NCBI RefSeq assembly: GCF_003148825.1
Contig: NZ_QGGZ01000003.1
Coordinates: forward strand, 496,001 to 560,000
Reading direction: 5' to 3'
Source of the DNA: Streptomyces sp. CG 926
GTDB lineage: Bacteria > Actinomycetota > Actinomycetes > Streptomycetales > Streptomycetaceae
DNA: 64,000 nt
The position numbers and the translations under genes were made by a program. Within the stretch, counting starts at the first letter, position 1; the number at the start of each line of letters is the position of its first letter. The notes below the pieces were generated by a model. The model had not been told where the DNA came from and ran no database searches. It saw only the letters and a list, made by a program, of their open reading frames with translations. This document shows, in pieces, positions 18,891 through 27,990 of this stretch.

Positions 18891-20684
18891 TCAGGCGTTC
18901 TTGATGCGGTTGGTGAGCTCGGTGACCTGGTTGTAGATGGAGCGGCGCTCGGCCATCAGCGCGCGGATCTTGCGGTCCGCGTGCATGACGGTCGTGTGGT
19001 CGCGGCCGCCGAACTGCGCCCCGATCTTGGGCAGTGAGAGGTCGGTGAGCTCCCGGCACAGGTACATGGCGATCTGCCGGGCGGTGACCAGGACCCGGCT
19101 GCGCGAGGAGCCGCACAGGTCGTCCACGGTCAGGCCGAAGTAGTCGGCGGTGGCCGCCATGATGTCGGAGGCCGTGATCTCCGGGGCGCTGTCCTCGCCG
19201 CCCGGGATCAGGTTCTTCAGGACGTCCTCGGTCAGGCCCAGGTCGACCGGCTGCCGGTTCAGGCTCGCGAAGGCCGTGACCCGGATCAGCGCCCCCTCCA
19301 GCTCGCGGATGTTGCGCGAGATGCGGGAGGCGATGAACTCCAGTACCTCCGGCGGGGCGTTGAGCTGCTCCTGGACGGCCTTCTTGCGCAGGATCGCGAT
19401 ACGGGTCTCCAGCTCGGGCGGCTGGACGTCCGTGATCAGGCCCCACTCGAAGCGGTTGCGGAGCCGGTCCTCCAGGGTGACCAGCTGCTTGGGCGGCCGG
19501 TCGGAGGAGAGCACGATCTGCTTGTTGGCGTTGTGGAGCGTGTTGAAGGTGTGGAAGAACTCCTCCTGCGTCGACTCCTTGCTCGCGAGGAACTGGATGT
19601 CGTCGACGAGCAGGATGTCCATCTCGCGGTAGCGCTTGCGGAACGCGTCGCCCTTGCCGTCGCGGATCGAGTTGATGAACTCGTTGGTGAACTCCTCGGA
19701 GCTCACGTACCGCACCCGGGTGCCGGGGTAGAGGCTCCGCGCGTAGTGCCCGATGGCGTGCAGCAGGTGCGTCTTGCCCAGGCCCGACTCCCCGTAGACG
19801 AAAAGGGGGTTGTAGGCCTTCGCGGGCGCCTCGGCGACGGCCACCGCGGCGGCGTGCGCGAAGCGGTTGGACGCGCCGATGACGAAGGTGTCGAAGAGGT
19901 ACTTGGGGTTCAGCCGAGCGGTCGGCTCCAGCGGACCCGAGGTGGAGCCGCCGGACGGGGACGGCGCCGAGGGCCGGCCGGGAGCCTGTCGCGGCGCCGG
20001 CTGCTCGTACTTCTGCTGCTCGTACTTCTGCTGTTCGTACGACTGCTGCTCGTATTGATGGGACGGGTGCTGCTGCTGGGGCTCGTACGGGGACTGCTCG
20101 TACTTCTGCTGCTCGTAGGAGCCCTGGTCGTAACCGGAGGGCTCGGACTGCTGCATGTAGCCGGGCTGCGGGGAGGCGTACGGGTCGCGCTCGGGGAAAC
20201 CGCCGAGGCGCGGCTGCTGCCAGCCGTAGTCGTCCTGTTGGCCGCCGCGGGGCCAGGCGCCGGGCTCGGGGCGCTGCTGCTGGTAGTCCGGATAGGCCGG
20301 GCGGGCGGTGGGGAGCTGGTCGTCGCCGGGGCCGCCGCCGGGGCGCTGGCCGCCGTACGGCTCGTACCCACCCTGCTGCTGGGCGGACGGGGCGGGGGGC
20401 GCGGGCTCGCCGGCGGAGTCGTCCACGGTGATGGCGATCCGGATGGGGCGGCCGCACTCACGGCTGAGGGCGTCACTGATCAGCGGGGCGAGGCGGCCCT
20501 CGAGGACGCGCTTGCCCCATTCGTTGGGGACGGCCAGCAGTGCGGTGTCGGCGACGAGTGCCAGGGGCTGACACCGCTCGACCCACTGCTTGTCCTTGGG
20601 CTCGATCCCCGGCTGTCCCTCCCCGAGGAGCTTTTCGAGCACCCTTGGCCACACTGCGGCAAGATCGGCAGGTACGTCAGCCAC
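18891..20684 (-). CDS. dnaA: Chromosomal replication initiator protein DnaA
   Basis: GTG 20684 (reading [20 protein letters not shown]) gives 597 residues; the frame extends to 20939 but without coding character. Domain I spans about 1-90. Domain II (about 95-265) is unusually long and Gln/Tyr/Glu/Pro-rich with repeated YEQQ units. Domain III has the AAA+ Walker [13 protein letters not shown] and Walker [11 protein letters not shown]. Domain IV ends with the box-binding signature [15 protein letters not shown]. DnaA-ATP opens oriC. A long domain II is known in Streptomyces. Two DnaA boxes upstream (20797-20817) imply autoregulation. Confidence 0.98.
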   Translation of the reverse strand: MADVPADLAAVWPRVLEKLLGEGQPGIEPKDKQWVERCQPLALVADTALLAVPNEWGKRVLEGRLAPLISDALSRECGRPIRIAITVDDSAGEPAPPAPSAQQQGGYEPYGGQRPGGGPGDDQLPTARPAYPDYQQQRPEPGAWPRGGQQDDYGWQQPRLGGFPERDPYASPQPGYMQQSEPSGYDQGSYEQQKYEQSPYEPQQQHPSHQYEQQSYEQQKYEQQKYEQPAPRQAPGRPSAPSPSGGSTSGPLEPTARLNPKYLFDTFVIGASNRFAHAAAVAVAEAPAKAYNPLFVYGESGLGKTHLLHAIGHYARSLYPGTRVRYVSSEEFTNEFINSIRDGKGDAFRKRYREMDILLVDDIQFLASKESTQEEFFHTFNTLHNANKQIVLSSDRPPKQLVTLEDRLRNRFEWGLITDVQPPELETRIAILRKKAVQEQLNAPPEVLEFIASRISRNIRELEGALIRVTAFASLNRQPVDLGLTEDVLKNLIPGGEDSAPEITASDIMAATADYFGLTVDDLCGSSRSRVLVTARQIAMYLCRELTDLSLPKIGAQFGGRDHTTVMHADRKIRALMAERRSIYNQVTELTNRIKNA

Positions 20685-21039
20685 AGAGCACGCTCTCTCA
20701 CAGGGGTCCCACGAATGTGTGGTTCTTTGGGACGGTCGGGACAAAAAATCCGGGGTCAGGCAACGGTAGTCAGGCCAGCGGGTACGGTTCAAGTCGTTGT
20801 CCACAGCCTGTGCACAGTGTGAGGCCGCGCCGGCTCGGTTTGACCGGATGGCGTAGCCGCGCGTACCGTAACGAGGTCGAGTTGTCGATGGCTGCTGCCG
20901 CCTGCCTACCGATGGGCGAAGGTCACTGATAGTGATCATTTAGCGGTGCCACTCGGGCGAACACGCGAGATTCCTCGTGGGCGCACGGTGACAGCCAGGC
21001 GATGTCCCGCCACAACGATTCATTCTCTGGAGCCCCCGA
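20685..21039. promoter_or_regulatory. dnaA-rpmH divergent promoter region with DnaA boxes
   Basis: No gene lies in these 355 bases. A perfect DnaA box TTGTCCACA (20797-20805) and TGTGCACAG (20809-20817) lie 113-133 bases upstream of the dnaA start. They fit the known autorepression of Streptomyces dnaA. The rightward rpmH promoter must also be here. A small dyad TCACTGATAGTGA (20923-20935) is an additional possible binding site. Confidence 0.75.
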
Positions 21040-21177
21040 GTGAGCAAGCGCACCTTCCAGCCGAACAACCGCCGTCGTGCCAAGACCCACGGCTTCCGCC
21101 TGCGGATGCGTACCCGTGCCGGTCGCGCGATCCTCGCGAACCGTCGTGGCAAGGGCCGCGCCGCCCTTTCCGCGTAA
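21040..21177 (+). CDS. rpmH: 50S ribosomal protein L34
   Basis: GTG 21040, with GGAG seven bases upstream (21029-21032), starts a 45-residue basic protein ([19 protein letters not shown] ... GRAALSA). This is the canonical L34 sequence and length. It is the first gene of the rightward rpmH-rnpA-yidD-yidC-jag cluster and is transcribed divergently from dnaA. L34 is a late-assembling part of the large ribosomal subunit. Confidence 0.98.
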   Translation: MSKRTFQPNNRRRAKTHGFRLRMRTRAGRAILANRRGKGRAALSA

Positions 21178-21198
21178 CAACACGCAGGTCGTGACGTC

Positions 21199-21573
21199 GT
21201 GCTGTCTCCCGAGAATCGGCTGAGGCGGCGCGAGGACTTCGCGAGCGCGGTACGTCGAGGTCGTCGGGCTGGTCGCCCGCTCCTCGTCGTCCATCTACGT
21301 ACAAGCGGTGCAACGGACCCGCACGAGTCGGGGGAGATCGATCCCTCGTCGCGTGCGGGTTTCGTCGTCAGCAAGGCTGTCGGCAACGCCGTCGTACGTA
21401 ACCGGGTCAAGCGCCGTCTGCGCCATCTGGTCCGCGAGCGGCTGTCCCAGCTGCCCGCCGGTAGCCTGGTGGTGGTACGCGCGTTGCCCGGAGCGGGTGA
21501 TGCCGGCCCCGACGAGCTGGCCCGGGACCTGGATGCCGCTCTGGTGCGGCTCCTGGGAGGCGTGGCTCGATGA
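21199..21573 (+). CDS. rnpA: Ribonuclease P protein component
   Basis: The 124-residue basic protein contains the RNase P signature [16 protein letters not shown] (about 67-82) and the N-terminal [21 protein letters not shown]. It binds the catalytic RNA and helps mature the 5' ends of tRNAs. GTG 21199 lies 21 bases after rpmH, and the stop overlaps the yidD start by four bases. Confidence 0.97.
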   Translation: MLSPENRLRRREDFASAVRRGRRAGRPLLVVHLRTSGATDPHESGEIDPSSRAGFVVSKAVGNAVVRNRVKRRLRHLVRERLSQLPAGSLVVVRALPGAGDAGPDELARDLDAALVRLLGGVAR

Positions 21574-21851
21574 AGTACCCGCTGCTCGCTTTGATCAAGC
21601 TGTACCAGTGGACGATCAGTCCGCTGCTCGGGCCGGTGTGCCGCTACTACCCCTCGTGTTCGCACTACGGGTACACGGCCATCGACCGGCATGGTGCGGT
21701 GAAGGGGACGGCCCTGACCGCCTGGCGGATCCTGCGGTGCAATCCGTGGTCCCCGGGTGGCGTGGACCATGTCCCACCCCGTAAACGCCCGCGTTGGCAC
21801 GAGCAGCTGCGCAGTGCGTTGCGTAGATCTCGCAATGCTCAAGGAGCCTGA
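21570..21851 (+). CDS. yidD: Membrane protein insertion efficiency factor YidD
   Basis: The 93-residue protein has the family pattern [31 protein letters not shown] with conserved cysteines and C-terminal [12 protein letters not shown]. It is amphipathic and membrane-peripheral, and assists YidC-dependent insertion. ATG 21570 overlaps the rnpA stop (ATGA) and its stop is three bases before yidC. Confidence 0.96.
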   Translation: MKYPLLALIKLYQWTISPLLGPVCRYYPSCSHYGYTAIDRHGAVKGTALTAWRILRCNPWSPGGVDHVPPRKRPRWHEQLRSALRRSRNAQGA

Positions 21852-21854
21852 TTA

Positions 21855-22958
21855 GTGGACACGATTGCCAGTCTGTTCAGCTTTATCACTTATCCCGTCT
21901 CGTGGATCATCGTCCAGTTCCACTCGCTGTACGGGGCGATCTTCGGTGAGTCGAGTGGGTTGGCCTGGGGCCTGTCCATCGTGTCCCTTGTGATCTTGAT
22001 CCGTATCTGTCTGATCCCGCTCTTCGTGAAGCAGATCAAGGCGACACGGGGTATGCAGGCGCTCCAGCCGAAGATGAAGGCGATCCAGGAGCGCTACAAG
22101 AACGACAAGCAGCGTCAGTCCGAAGAGATGATGAAGCTGTACAAGGAGACGGGTACCAACCCGCTCTCCTCGTGCCTGCCCATCCTGGCGCAGTCCCCGT
22201 TCTTCTTCGCGCTGTACCACACGCTGTCGAACATCGCCGATGGCAAGCCCGTCGGTGCGATGGACCAGCAGCTGGTCGACAGCGCCCGTGCCGCCAAGAT
22301 CTTCGGTGCGCCGATCGCCGCGAAGTTCATGGACAGCCCGGAGAAGGTCGCCGCCCTCGGCGCCACCCTCACCGACGTCCGGATCGTGACCGCGGTCATG
22401 ATCATCATGATGTCGCTGTCGCAGTTCTACACCCAGCGTCAGCTGATGCAGAAGAACGTCGACCTCTCGGTCAAGACGCCGTTCATGCAGCAGCAGAAGA
22501 TGCTGATGTACATCTTCCCCGTGATCTTCGCGGTCATGGGCATCAACTTCCCCGTCGGTGTTCTCGTCTACTGGCTGACCACGAACGTCTGGACCATGGG
22601 TCAGCAGATGTACGTGATCAACCAGAACCCGACGCCGGGCAGCAAGGCGCAGGACCAGTACCTGACCCGCCTGCTGAAGCAGATCAGCTCGCACGGTGAG
22701 CTCAAGGGCCGGGGCAAGAAGCGGGTCGTCTCGGCGATCGTCGCCAAGGGCCCGGACCGCAACGACAACGAGCGCAAGTTCATCGCCGCTCTCAGCAAGC
22801 AGGGCATGGCCGCCCAGGCGGACGGCTCCGTGATCAAGAGTGTCGAGGCCACGGCAGACTCGGATGCGGCGAGCGGCGGTGCCGCGAAGCGGCAGCAGCC
22901 GAAGCGTCAGTCGAAGTCGCAGCGTCAGACCCCCAGCAAGCCCGCTCCCAAGAAGTAA
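21855..22958 (+). CDS. yidC: Membrane protein insertase YidC
   Basis: The 367-residue protein has the Oxa1/YidC core. A first transmembrane segment (about 10-30) is followed by [20 protein letters not shown], then the coiled cytoplasmic loop ([20 protein letters not shown]). Further helices include [20 protein letters not shown]. The positively charged groove residue is in the LVILIR helix. A basic C-terminal tail ([19 protein letters not shown]) can contact ribosomes. It inserts and folds membrane proteins alone or with SecYEG. GTG 21855 follows yidD directly. Confidence 0.97.
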   Translation: MDTIASLFSFITYPVSWIIVQFHSLYGAIFGESSGLAWGLSIVSLVILIRICLIPLFVKQIKATRGMQALQPKMKAIQERYKNDKQRQSEEMMKLYKETGTNPLSSCLPILAQSPFFFALYHTLSNIADGKPVGAMDQQLVDSARAAKIFGAPIAAKFMDSPEKVAALGATLTDVRIVTAVMIIMMSLSQFYTQRQLMQKNVDLSVKTPFMQQQKMLMYIFPVIFAVMGINFPVGVLVYWLTTNVWTMGQQMYVINQNPTPGSKAQDQYLTRLLKQISSHGELKGRGKKRVVSAIVAKGPDRNDNERKFIAALSKQGMAAQADGSVIKSVEATADSDAASGGAAKRQQPKRQSKSQRQTPSKPAPKK

Positions 22959-22973
22959 GAAGGAGTCCCTCCC

Positions 22974-23486
22974 GTGACGGAAGGCACCACCACCGCCGCC
23001 GCTGAGAGTGGCGACACCCTGACCCGCCTCGAGCAGGAGGGTGAGATCGCGGCCGACTACCTCGAGGGTCTGCTGGACATCGCCGACCTGGACGGCGACA
23101 TCGACATGGACGTCGAGGCCGACCGGGCCGCGGTGTCGATCGTCAGTGACTCCGCCGGCCGCGATCTGCAGAAGCTCGTGGGCCGCGACGGTGAGGTCCT
23201 GGAGGCTCTGCAGGAGCTGACCCGCCTCGCCGTGCACCGGGAGACCGGCGACCGCAGCCGGCTGATGCTGGACATCGCCGGCTTCCGCGCGAAGAAGCGC
23301 GAGGAGCTGGCGGCCCTGGGCGCCCAGGCCGCGGCGGACGTGAAGGCGTCCGGCGAGCCGTTGAAGCTGGCTCCGATGACCCCGTTCGAGCGGAAGGTCG
23401 TCCACGACGCCGTGGCGGCCGCGGGTCTGCGGAGCGAGTCCGAGGGCGAGGAGCCGCAGCGCTTCGTCGTTGTGCTCCCGGCCTGA
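22974..23486 (+). CDS. jag: Jag/KhpB-like RNA-binding protein (KH-R3H)
   Basis: The 170-residue protein has an acidic N-terminus and a KH domain with the GRDGEVLEALQELTRLAV loop (about 75-92). The C-terminal R3H-like region has APMTPFERKVVHDAVA and ends RFVVVLPA. The N-terminal Jag domain of Firmicutes is absent, as usual in actinobacteria. It probably binds small or messenger RNAs in envelope or division control. It follows yidC by 15 bases with an AAGGAG site before GTG 22974. Confidence 0.92.
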   Translation: MTEGTTTAAAESGDTLTRLEQEGEIAADYLEGLLDIADLDGDIDMDVEADRAAVSIVSDSAGRDLQKLVGRDGEVLEALQELTRLAVHRETGDRSRLMLDIAGFRAKKREELAALGAQAAADVKASGEPLKLAPMTPFERKVVHDAVAAAGLRSESEGEEPQRFVVVLPA

Positions 23487-23505
23487 TCGTCGACGCGAGT
23501 TGTTT

Positions 23506-23534
23506 CGGCCCCGTCTGTGTCGCAGGCGGGGCCG
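23506..23534. terminator. Hairpin terminator after jag
   Basis: CGGCCCCGTCTG and CAGGCGGGGCCG form a 12-base stem with one wobble pair and a five-base loop, 20 bases after the jag stop. Confidence 0.75.
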
Positions 23535-23624
23535 ATGTTTGTCAGCCTGGCCTGACAGGTGAACGACGCCTCATCTTGAAGACGTGGTTTTTTCAGAACC
23601 ATGCGGTACGGAAGGACGGTCCCC

Positions 23625-24341
23625 GTGACGGAGGCAGCTGAGCTTCCCCCGGCGCCTGAAGAGGCGCGCGCGGTGTTCGGTGAGTTTTTCCCGGAAGCTG
23701 TGCGGTATGCGGAGCTGCTGGCGGACGCAGGAGTCAAGCGGGGCCTGATCGGGCCGCGTGAGGTGCCGCGCCTGTGGGAGCGGCACCTGCTGAACTGCGC
23801 TGTGCTGTCGGAGGTGGTCCCTCAGGGCGTCACCGTGTGCGACGTGGGCTCCGGTGCGGGTCTGCCCGGTATCCCGCTCGCCCTGGTGCGCCGCGATCTC
23901 AAGATCACGCTGCTCGAACCGCTGCTGCGGCGTACGACCTTCCTCCAGGAGGCCGTGGAGCTGCTGGGCCTGGACCACGTCACGGTGGTGCGCGGGCGGG
24001 CCGAGGAGGTCCTGGGCAAGCTGCAGCCGGTGCATGTGGTGACGGCGCGGGCGGTGGCTCCGCTGGACCGGCTGGCCGGCTGGGGCGTGCCCCTGCTGCG
24101 GCCGTACGGCGAGATGCTGGCCCTGAAGGGCGACACCGCGGACGAGGAACTGGTGTCGGCGAAGACGGCGCTGGCGAAGCTGGGTGTGGTGAAGACCTCG
24201 GTGCTGCAGGTGGGCGAGGGTCTGGTGGATCCTCTGTCGACGGTCGTGCGGGTCGAGGTCGGTGAGAGCCCCGGTGGGGTGAGGTTCGCGGCCAAGCGGG
24301 CTAAGGCGGCGCGGGTGGGACGTACCCGCCGACGCCGGTGA
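23625..24341 (+). CDS. rsmG: 16S rRNA (guanine-N7)-methyltransferase RsmG (GidB)
   Basis: GTG 23625, preceded by GGAAGGA at a normal distance, gives 238 residues; an earlier in-frame ATG at 23601 is possible. The S-adenosylmethionine-binding motif is VCDVGSGAGLPGIPLAL (about 75-91), and LLEPLLRRTTFLQEAVELL follows. RsmG methylates G527 of 16S rRNA; its loss gives low-level streptomycin resistance and can enhance antibiotic production in Streptomyces. The C-terminus is highly basic (AKRAKAARVGRTRRRR). Confidence 0.96.
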   Translation: MTEAAELPPAPEEARAVFGEFFPEAVRYAELLADAGVKRGLIGPREVPRLWERHLLNCAVLSEVVPQGVTVCDVGSGAGLPGIPLALVRRDLKITLLEPLLRRTTFLQEAVELLGLDHVTVVRGRAEEVLGKLQPVHVVTARAVAPLDRLAGWGVPLLRPYGEMLALKGDTADEELVSAKTALAKLGVVKTSVLQVGEGLVDPLSTVVRVEVGESPGGVRFAAKRAKAARVGRTRRRR

Positions 24342-24366
24342 TCTTCCGCTGATTCGCTGAGAACCG

Positions 24367-24401
24367 GGGCCCACGCGGGAGATTTCATCCGCGTTGGGCC
24401 C
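24367..24401. terminator. Hairpin terminator after rsmG
   Basis: GGGCCCACGCGG (24367-24378) pairs with CCGCGTTGGGCCC (24389-24401), with a one-base bulge and a ten-base loop, 25 bases after the rsmG stop. Confidence 0.75.
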
Positions 24402-24457
24402 TATAGGTATGGATTTCGGAGTGTCGTAGAGGTCGGGAGACTCCCTCCGGGCATCGT

Positions 24458-24471
24458 GTTTCACGTGAAAC
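24458..24471. promoter_or_regulatory. parS: parS site 1
   Basis: A perfect GTTTCACGTGAAAC palindrome lies in the rsmG-parA gap. It is the ParB nucleation and CTP-loading site. An open frame begins inside it, but the parA start is placed downstream. Confidence 0.97.
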
Positions 24472-24554
24472 GTCGCTCTCTGCTGCACGGAATCATCAGC
24501 CGCGGTCGTGCGGCTGCTTCCCCCCTCCAGCGCAAGGACGCAAGGGGGACAGAG

Positions 24555-24581
24555 TTGTCCACAACGGTGGATTCATCCACA
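24555..24581. promoter_or_regulatory. Two DnaA boxes in the parA leader
   Basis: The 24342-24665 gap contains a terminator, parS and this pair: a perfect TTGTCCACA (24555-24563) and TCATCCACA (24573-24581). They lie 85-111 bases upstream of the chosen parA start. They suggest that DnaA could bind at the parAB promoter; promoter elements themselves were not identified. Confidence 0.65.
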
Positions 24582-24665
24582 GGAGTACGGGCCCCGCTGG
24601 TTCGCGACCCGGGTGACATGGGAGGCTCTGTTCATCGCGAGCCTGATGTCGAGGAGAGTGACACC

Positions 24666-25706
24666 GTGCGGTCCGACGCCAACCTCGCGGGGCCGATGGC
24701 CGATCCGGTCCCCGGTCCCCGCTCTGAATCGGCGGGAGAGGATGTTTCACGTGAAACATCGCCTCCGCCTCTTGTAGACAACGACACCCCCATCGGCCGA
24801 GCTGCCCAGCAGGCGGTCGAGGCGATGGGGCGCGCCGGTGAGAGGCTGCCCCGGCCGAATCAGACCCGGGTGATCGTGGTCGCCAACCAGAAGGGCGGCG
24901 TGGGTAAGACCACGACGACCGTGAACCTGGCGGCCTCACTCGCGCTGCACGGTGCACGAGTCCTGGTGGTCGACCTCGACCCGCAGGGCAACGCATCCAC
25001 GGCGCTGGGCATCGACCACCACGCCGACGTGCCGTCCATCTACGACGTGCTCGTGGACAGTCGGCCCCTGCTGGAGGTCGTCCAGCCGGTGGTGGATGTG
25101 GAGGGGCTCTTCTGTGCTCCGGCCACGATCGACCTGGCGGGCGCGGAGATCGAGCTGGTGTCGCTCGTGGCGCGGGAGAGCCGCCTGCAGCGGGCTATCC
25201 AGGCGTACGACCAGCCCCTCGACTACATCCTGATCGACTGCCCTCCCTCGCTCGGACTGCTGACGGTGAACGCACTGGTGGCCGGCGCGGAGGTGCTGAT
25301 CCCGATCCAGTGCGAGTACTACGCACTGGAGGGTCTGGGGCAGCTGCTGCGCAATGTCGATCTGGTGCGGGCCCACCTCAACCCGACGCTCCACGTGTCG
25401 ACCATCCTGCTGACGATGTACGACGGCAGGACGCGGTTGGCCTCGCAGGTGGCGGAGGAGGTGCGCAGCCACTTCGGCAAGGAGGTGCTGCGGACGAGCA
25501 TCCCCCGATCGGTGCGCATTTCCGAGGCGCCGAGCTATGGGCAGACGGTGCTCACGTACGACCCGGGTTCCAGTGGTTCCCTCTCCTACCTGGAGGCAGC
25601 GCGAGAGATCGCGTATCGGGGGGTCGGCATTCAGTACGAGGCTCGGCACGCCCATCTGGGCCCGGGCACGAACAGCACGCAGAGTGTGGCGGAGGGGATC
25701 CAATGA
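24666..25706 (+). CDS. parA: Chromosome-partitioning ATPase ParA
   Basis: GTG 24666 with GAGGAG nine bases upstream gives 346 residues; ATG 24618 (giving 362) is an alternative, while the frame to 24456 begins within parS. A roughly 75-residue disordered N-terminus contains DVSRETS, encoded by an internal parS. The deviant Walker A is [16 protein letters not shown], Walker A' is [12 protein letters not shown] and Walker B is [11 protein letters not shown]. ParA forms polar filaments or gradients that segregate ParB-bound origins into spore compartments. Its stop overlaps the parB start (ATGA). Confidence 0.95.
   Translation: MRSDANLAGPMADPVPGPRSESAGEDVSRETSPPPLVDNDTPIGRAAQQAVEAMGRAGERLPRPNQTRVIVVANQKGGVGKTTTTVNLAASLALHGARVLVVDLDPQGNASTALGIDHHADVPSIYDVLVDSRPLLEVVQPVVDVEGLFCAPATIDLAGAEIELVSLVARESRLQRAIQAYDQPLDYILIDCPPSLGLLTVNALVAGAEVLIPIQCEYYALEGLGQLLRNVDLVRAHLNPTLHVSTILLTMYDGRTRLASQVAEEVRSHFGKEVLRTSIPRSVRISEAPSYGQTVLTYDPGSSGSLSYLEAAREIAYRGVGIQYEARHAHLGPGTNSTQSVAEGIQ
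24744..24757. promoter_or_regulatory. parS: parS site 2 (inside parA)
   Basis: A perfect GTTTCACGTGAAAC lies within the coding part for the ParA N-terminal tail, read as V-S-R-E-T. Confidence 0.97.
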
Positions 25707-26797
25707 GTGATCGACGTAGGGGGCTCGGTCGGGGGATCGCTTCACTGATCCCCGCGGCTCCGCAGGAGAAGACGCCGCCGGTGATCAGCGCCGGGTCGAC
25801 GTCCCCGTCGGCGGTGCCGACGCTGGCTTCGGAGCGTGGGGCCGCTGCGGCGAAGCTCGCCGCGCTCGTGCAGGCCGATGTTTCACGTGAAACATCGCTC
25901 GCGGTGGTCCCGGTGCCCGATGTGGAGCCCGAGCCCGAGGCCGAGAGCAATGTGGTGGCAGGGGCGATGTTCGCCGAGCTCCCCATGGACGCGATCACGC
26001 CGAACCCGCGCCAGCCGCGCGAGGTCTTCGACGAGGACGCGCTCGCCGAGCTGGTGACCTCCATCCAGGAGGTGGGCCTGCTCCAGCCGGTGGTGGTGCG
26101 GCAGTCGGCCCCCGGCCGCTATGAGCTGATCATGGGTGAGCGTCGCTGGCGTGCCTGCCGCGAGGCCGGGCTGGAGGCCATTCCGGCGATCATCCGGGCG
26201 ACGGACGACGAGAAGCTGCTGCTGGACGCGTTGCTGGAGAACCTCCACCGGGCTCAGCTGAACCCGCTGGAAGAAGCCGCGGCCTACGACCAGCTGCTGA
26301 CCGACTTCAAGTGCACCCACGACCAGCTGGCCGACCGGATCGGGCGCTCGCGTCCTCAGGTGTCGAACACGCTGCGGCTGCTGAAGCTGTCCCCTTCGGT
26401 GCAGCGCCGGGTCGCCGCGGGTGTGCTGTCGGCCGGGCATGCGCGTGCGCTGCTTTCGGTGGAGGACTCCGAGGCGCAGGACAAGCTGGCGCACCGGATC
26501 GTGGCCGAAGGGCTGTCGGTGCGTGCGGTCGAGGAGATCGTGTCGCTGATGGCCTCGGAGCCGTCGAGCGCGGTGAAGCCGAAGGGGCCGCGTGCGGGTG
26601 CCCGGGTGGCTCCGGCGCTCAACGAGTTGGCGACGCGCCTCTCGGACCGGTTCGAGACGCGGGTGAAGGTGGATCTGGGCCAGAAGAAGGGCAAGATCAC
26701 CGTCGAGTTCGCCTCGATGGAGGATCTGGAGCGGATTCTGGGGACGCTGGCGCCGGGCGAGGGTCGGGTGCTGGATCAGGGTCTTGCCGGGGAGTGA
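25703..26797 (+). CDS. parB: Chromosome-partitioning protein ParB
   Basis: ATG 25703 overlaps the parA stop and gives 364 residues. The N-terminal [17 protein letters not shown] is the ParA-activating arginine motif. Its disordered tail contains DVSRETS from an internal parS. The CTPase/ParB core has [15 protein letters not shown] and the CTP-binding GERRWRAC motif. The helix-turn-helix [18 protein letters not shown] recognises parS. The C-terminal dimerisation domain ends with [19 protein letters not shown]. It spreads from parS to form the partition complex. Confidence 0.97.
   Translation: MSDRRRGLGRGIASLIPAAPQEKTPPVISAGSTSPSAVPTLASERGAAAAKLAALVQADVSRETSLAVVPVPDVEPEPEAESNVVAGAMFAELPMDAITPNPRQPREVFDEDALAELVTSIQEVGLLQPVVVRQSAPGRYELIMGERRWRACREAGLEAIPAIIRATDDEKLLLDALLENLHRAQLNPLEEAAAYDQLLTDFKCTHDQLADRIGRSRPQVSNTLRLLKLSPSVQRRVAAGVLSAGHARALLSVEDSEAQDKLAHRIVAEGLSVRAVEEIVSLMASEPSSAVKPKGPRAGARVAPALNELATRLSDRFETRVKVDLGQKKGKITVEFASMEDLERILGTLAPGEGRVLDQGLAGE
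25880..25893. promoter_or_regulatory. parS: parS site 3 (inside parB)
   Basis: A perfect GTTTCACGTGAAAC lies in the N-terminal coding part of parB, again read as V-S-R-E-T. Confidence 0.97.
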
Positions 26798-26811
26798 TCC
26801 CCGGGCCGCCG

Positions 26812-26853
26812 AGGGGCGGATCGCAGCGGTGTGAACCTCTGCGATCCGCCCCT
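26812..26853. terminator. Hairpin terminator after parAB
   Basis: Fifteen-base perfect arms AGGGGCGGATCGCAG and CTGCGATCCGCCCCT enclose a 12-base loop, 15 bases past the parB stop. Confidence 0.88.
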
Positions 26854-26899
26854 TCGCTTTGCTGTCGAAGAACGATGGACCAGTGGATACCATGCGGTC

Positions 26900-27517
26900 A
26901 TGGGTCGTCGGCTGGTACCGCTCACGCTGGACAACCTCCAGGACCTGCCACGTCGTTGCCGGTCCTGTGTCTTCTGGGAACTGGACCCGGTCAGCGGCGA
27001 GGCCGCCGTGAAGGCGGGTACTCCGGCGCAGGAGAAAGAGGCGTGGATCTCCGCCGTTCTGCTGGAGTGGGGTTCCTGCGGCCGAGTGGTCTATGTGGAC
27101 GAGGTGCCCGTGGGCTTCGTCCTCTACGCGCCGCCGGCGTACGTACCGCGGGCCACCGCCTTTCCGACCAGCCCGGTCTCACCCGACGCCGTGCAGCTGA
27201 TCACCGCCTGGATCATGCCGGGGTATCAGGGGCAGGGGCTGGGGCGGGTCCTGGTCCAGACGGTGGCCAAGGACCTGCTGCGGCGTGGCTTCCGGGCGAT
27301 CGAGGCGTTCGGGGAAGCACATTGGGAGGGGCCGGCGTGTCTGCTGCCCGCGGACCATCTCCTGGCGGTGGGCTTCAAGACCGTACGGCCACATCCGGTG
27401 CATCCGCGGCTGCGGCTGGAGCTGCGCTCGACACTGTCCTGGAAGGAAGACGTGGAGCTGGCGCTGGATCGGCTGCTGGGCGCGGCACGCAAGGAGCCCG
27501 CGCTGCGGCCGTTGTGA
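26900..27517 (+). CDS. GNAT-family N-acetyltransferase
   Basis: ATG 26900 is preferred to the upstream frame at 26831, which crosses the parB terminator. The 205-residue protein has the acetyl-CoA pyrophosphate loop MPGYQGQGLGRVLV (about 117-130) after the beta-4 strand LITAWI. An N-terminal RRCRSCVFWELDP segment holds two cysteines. The substrate is unknown. It sits between parAB and trxBA, its conserved place in Streptomyces. Confidence 0.88.
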   Translation: MGRRLVPLTLDNLQDLPRRCRSCVFWELDPVSGEAAVKAGTPAQEKEAWISAVLLEWGSCGRVVYVDEVPVGFVLYAPPAYVPRATAFPTSPVSPDAVQLITAWIMPGYQGQGLGRVLVQTVAKDLLRRGFRAIEAFGEAHWEGPACLLPADHLLAVGFKTVRPHPVHPRLRLELRSTLSWKEDVELALDRLLGAARKEPALRPL

Positions 27518-27535
27518 TGTGAGCGCGAGACGCGG

Positions 27536-27568
27536 AACGGGGCCGCCCCATGGAGGGGCGGCCCCGTT
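27536..27568. terminator. Bidirectional hairpin terminator touching parS
   Basis: A 14-base stem AACGGGGCCGCCCC / GGGGCGGCCCCGTT with a five-base loop separates the rightward GNAT gene from the leftward trxA. Its last three bases are the first bases of parS site 4. Confidence 0.88.
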
Positions 27569-27579
27569 TCACGTGAAAC
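27566..27579. promoter_or_regulatory. parS: parS site 4
   Basis: A perfect GTTTCACGTGAAAC overlaps the 3' arm of the GNAT/trxA terminator. Confidence 0.97.
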
Positions 27580-27589
27580 ATCGAGCGCG

Positions 27590-27931
27590 TCAGGCGGTCT
27601 TGACCTCGACGAACTCGGAGAGGTCGCGCAGGATGGCGGCCTTCGGCTTCGCACCGACGATGGTCTTGGCGACCTCGCCGCCCTGGTAGACGTTCAGCGT
27701 CGGGATGGACATGACGCCGTACTTGGCGGCCGTGCCCGGGTTCTCGTCGATGTTGAGCTTGACGATCTCGATCTGGTCGCCGTACTCGGCGGCGATGGCT
27801 TCGAGGGACGGCGCGATCTGGCGGCACGGTCCGCACCAGGCGGCCCAGAAGTCCACCAGTACGGGCTTGTCGCTGGCGAGAACCTGCTCGTCGAAGTCAG
27901 CGTCGGTCACGTTCTTGAGGGTGCCGGCCAC
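27590..27931 (-). CDS. trxA: Thioredoxin
   Basis: The 113-residue protein has the WCGPC active site (32-36) in the segment VDFWAAWCGPCRQIAP, and the cis-proline SIPTLNVY. It reduces protein disulfides using electrons from the thioredoxin reductase encoded 59 bases upstream. The pair forms the trxBA operon under the SigR promoter found before trxB. Confidence 0.97.
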   Translation of the reverse strand: MAGTLKNVTDADFDEQVLASDKPVLVDFWAAWCGPCRQIAPSLEAIAAEYGDQIEIVKLNIDENPGTAAKYGVMSIPTLNVYQGGEVAKTIVGAKPKAAILRDLSEFVEVKTA

Positions 27932-27990
27932 AGCGGCCTCCTTCTTCTTCCTGCGGGGTGTGGGGTGGGGCGGAGTGGGGGTCAGACCGG

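Noticed and set aside
20000..20130. CRISPR-like or satellite repeat
   Set aside because: The short imperfect repeats are in-frame codons for the DnaA Gln/Tyr/Glu linker; there are no spacers.
24456..24665. Extended parA reading frame beginning at the GTG inside parS site 1
   Set aside because: The first residues are simply the translated parS, and the leader crosses two DnaA boxes. GTG 24666 has a good ribosome site.
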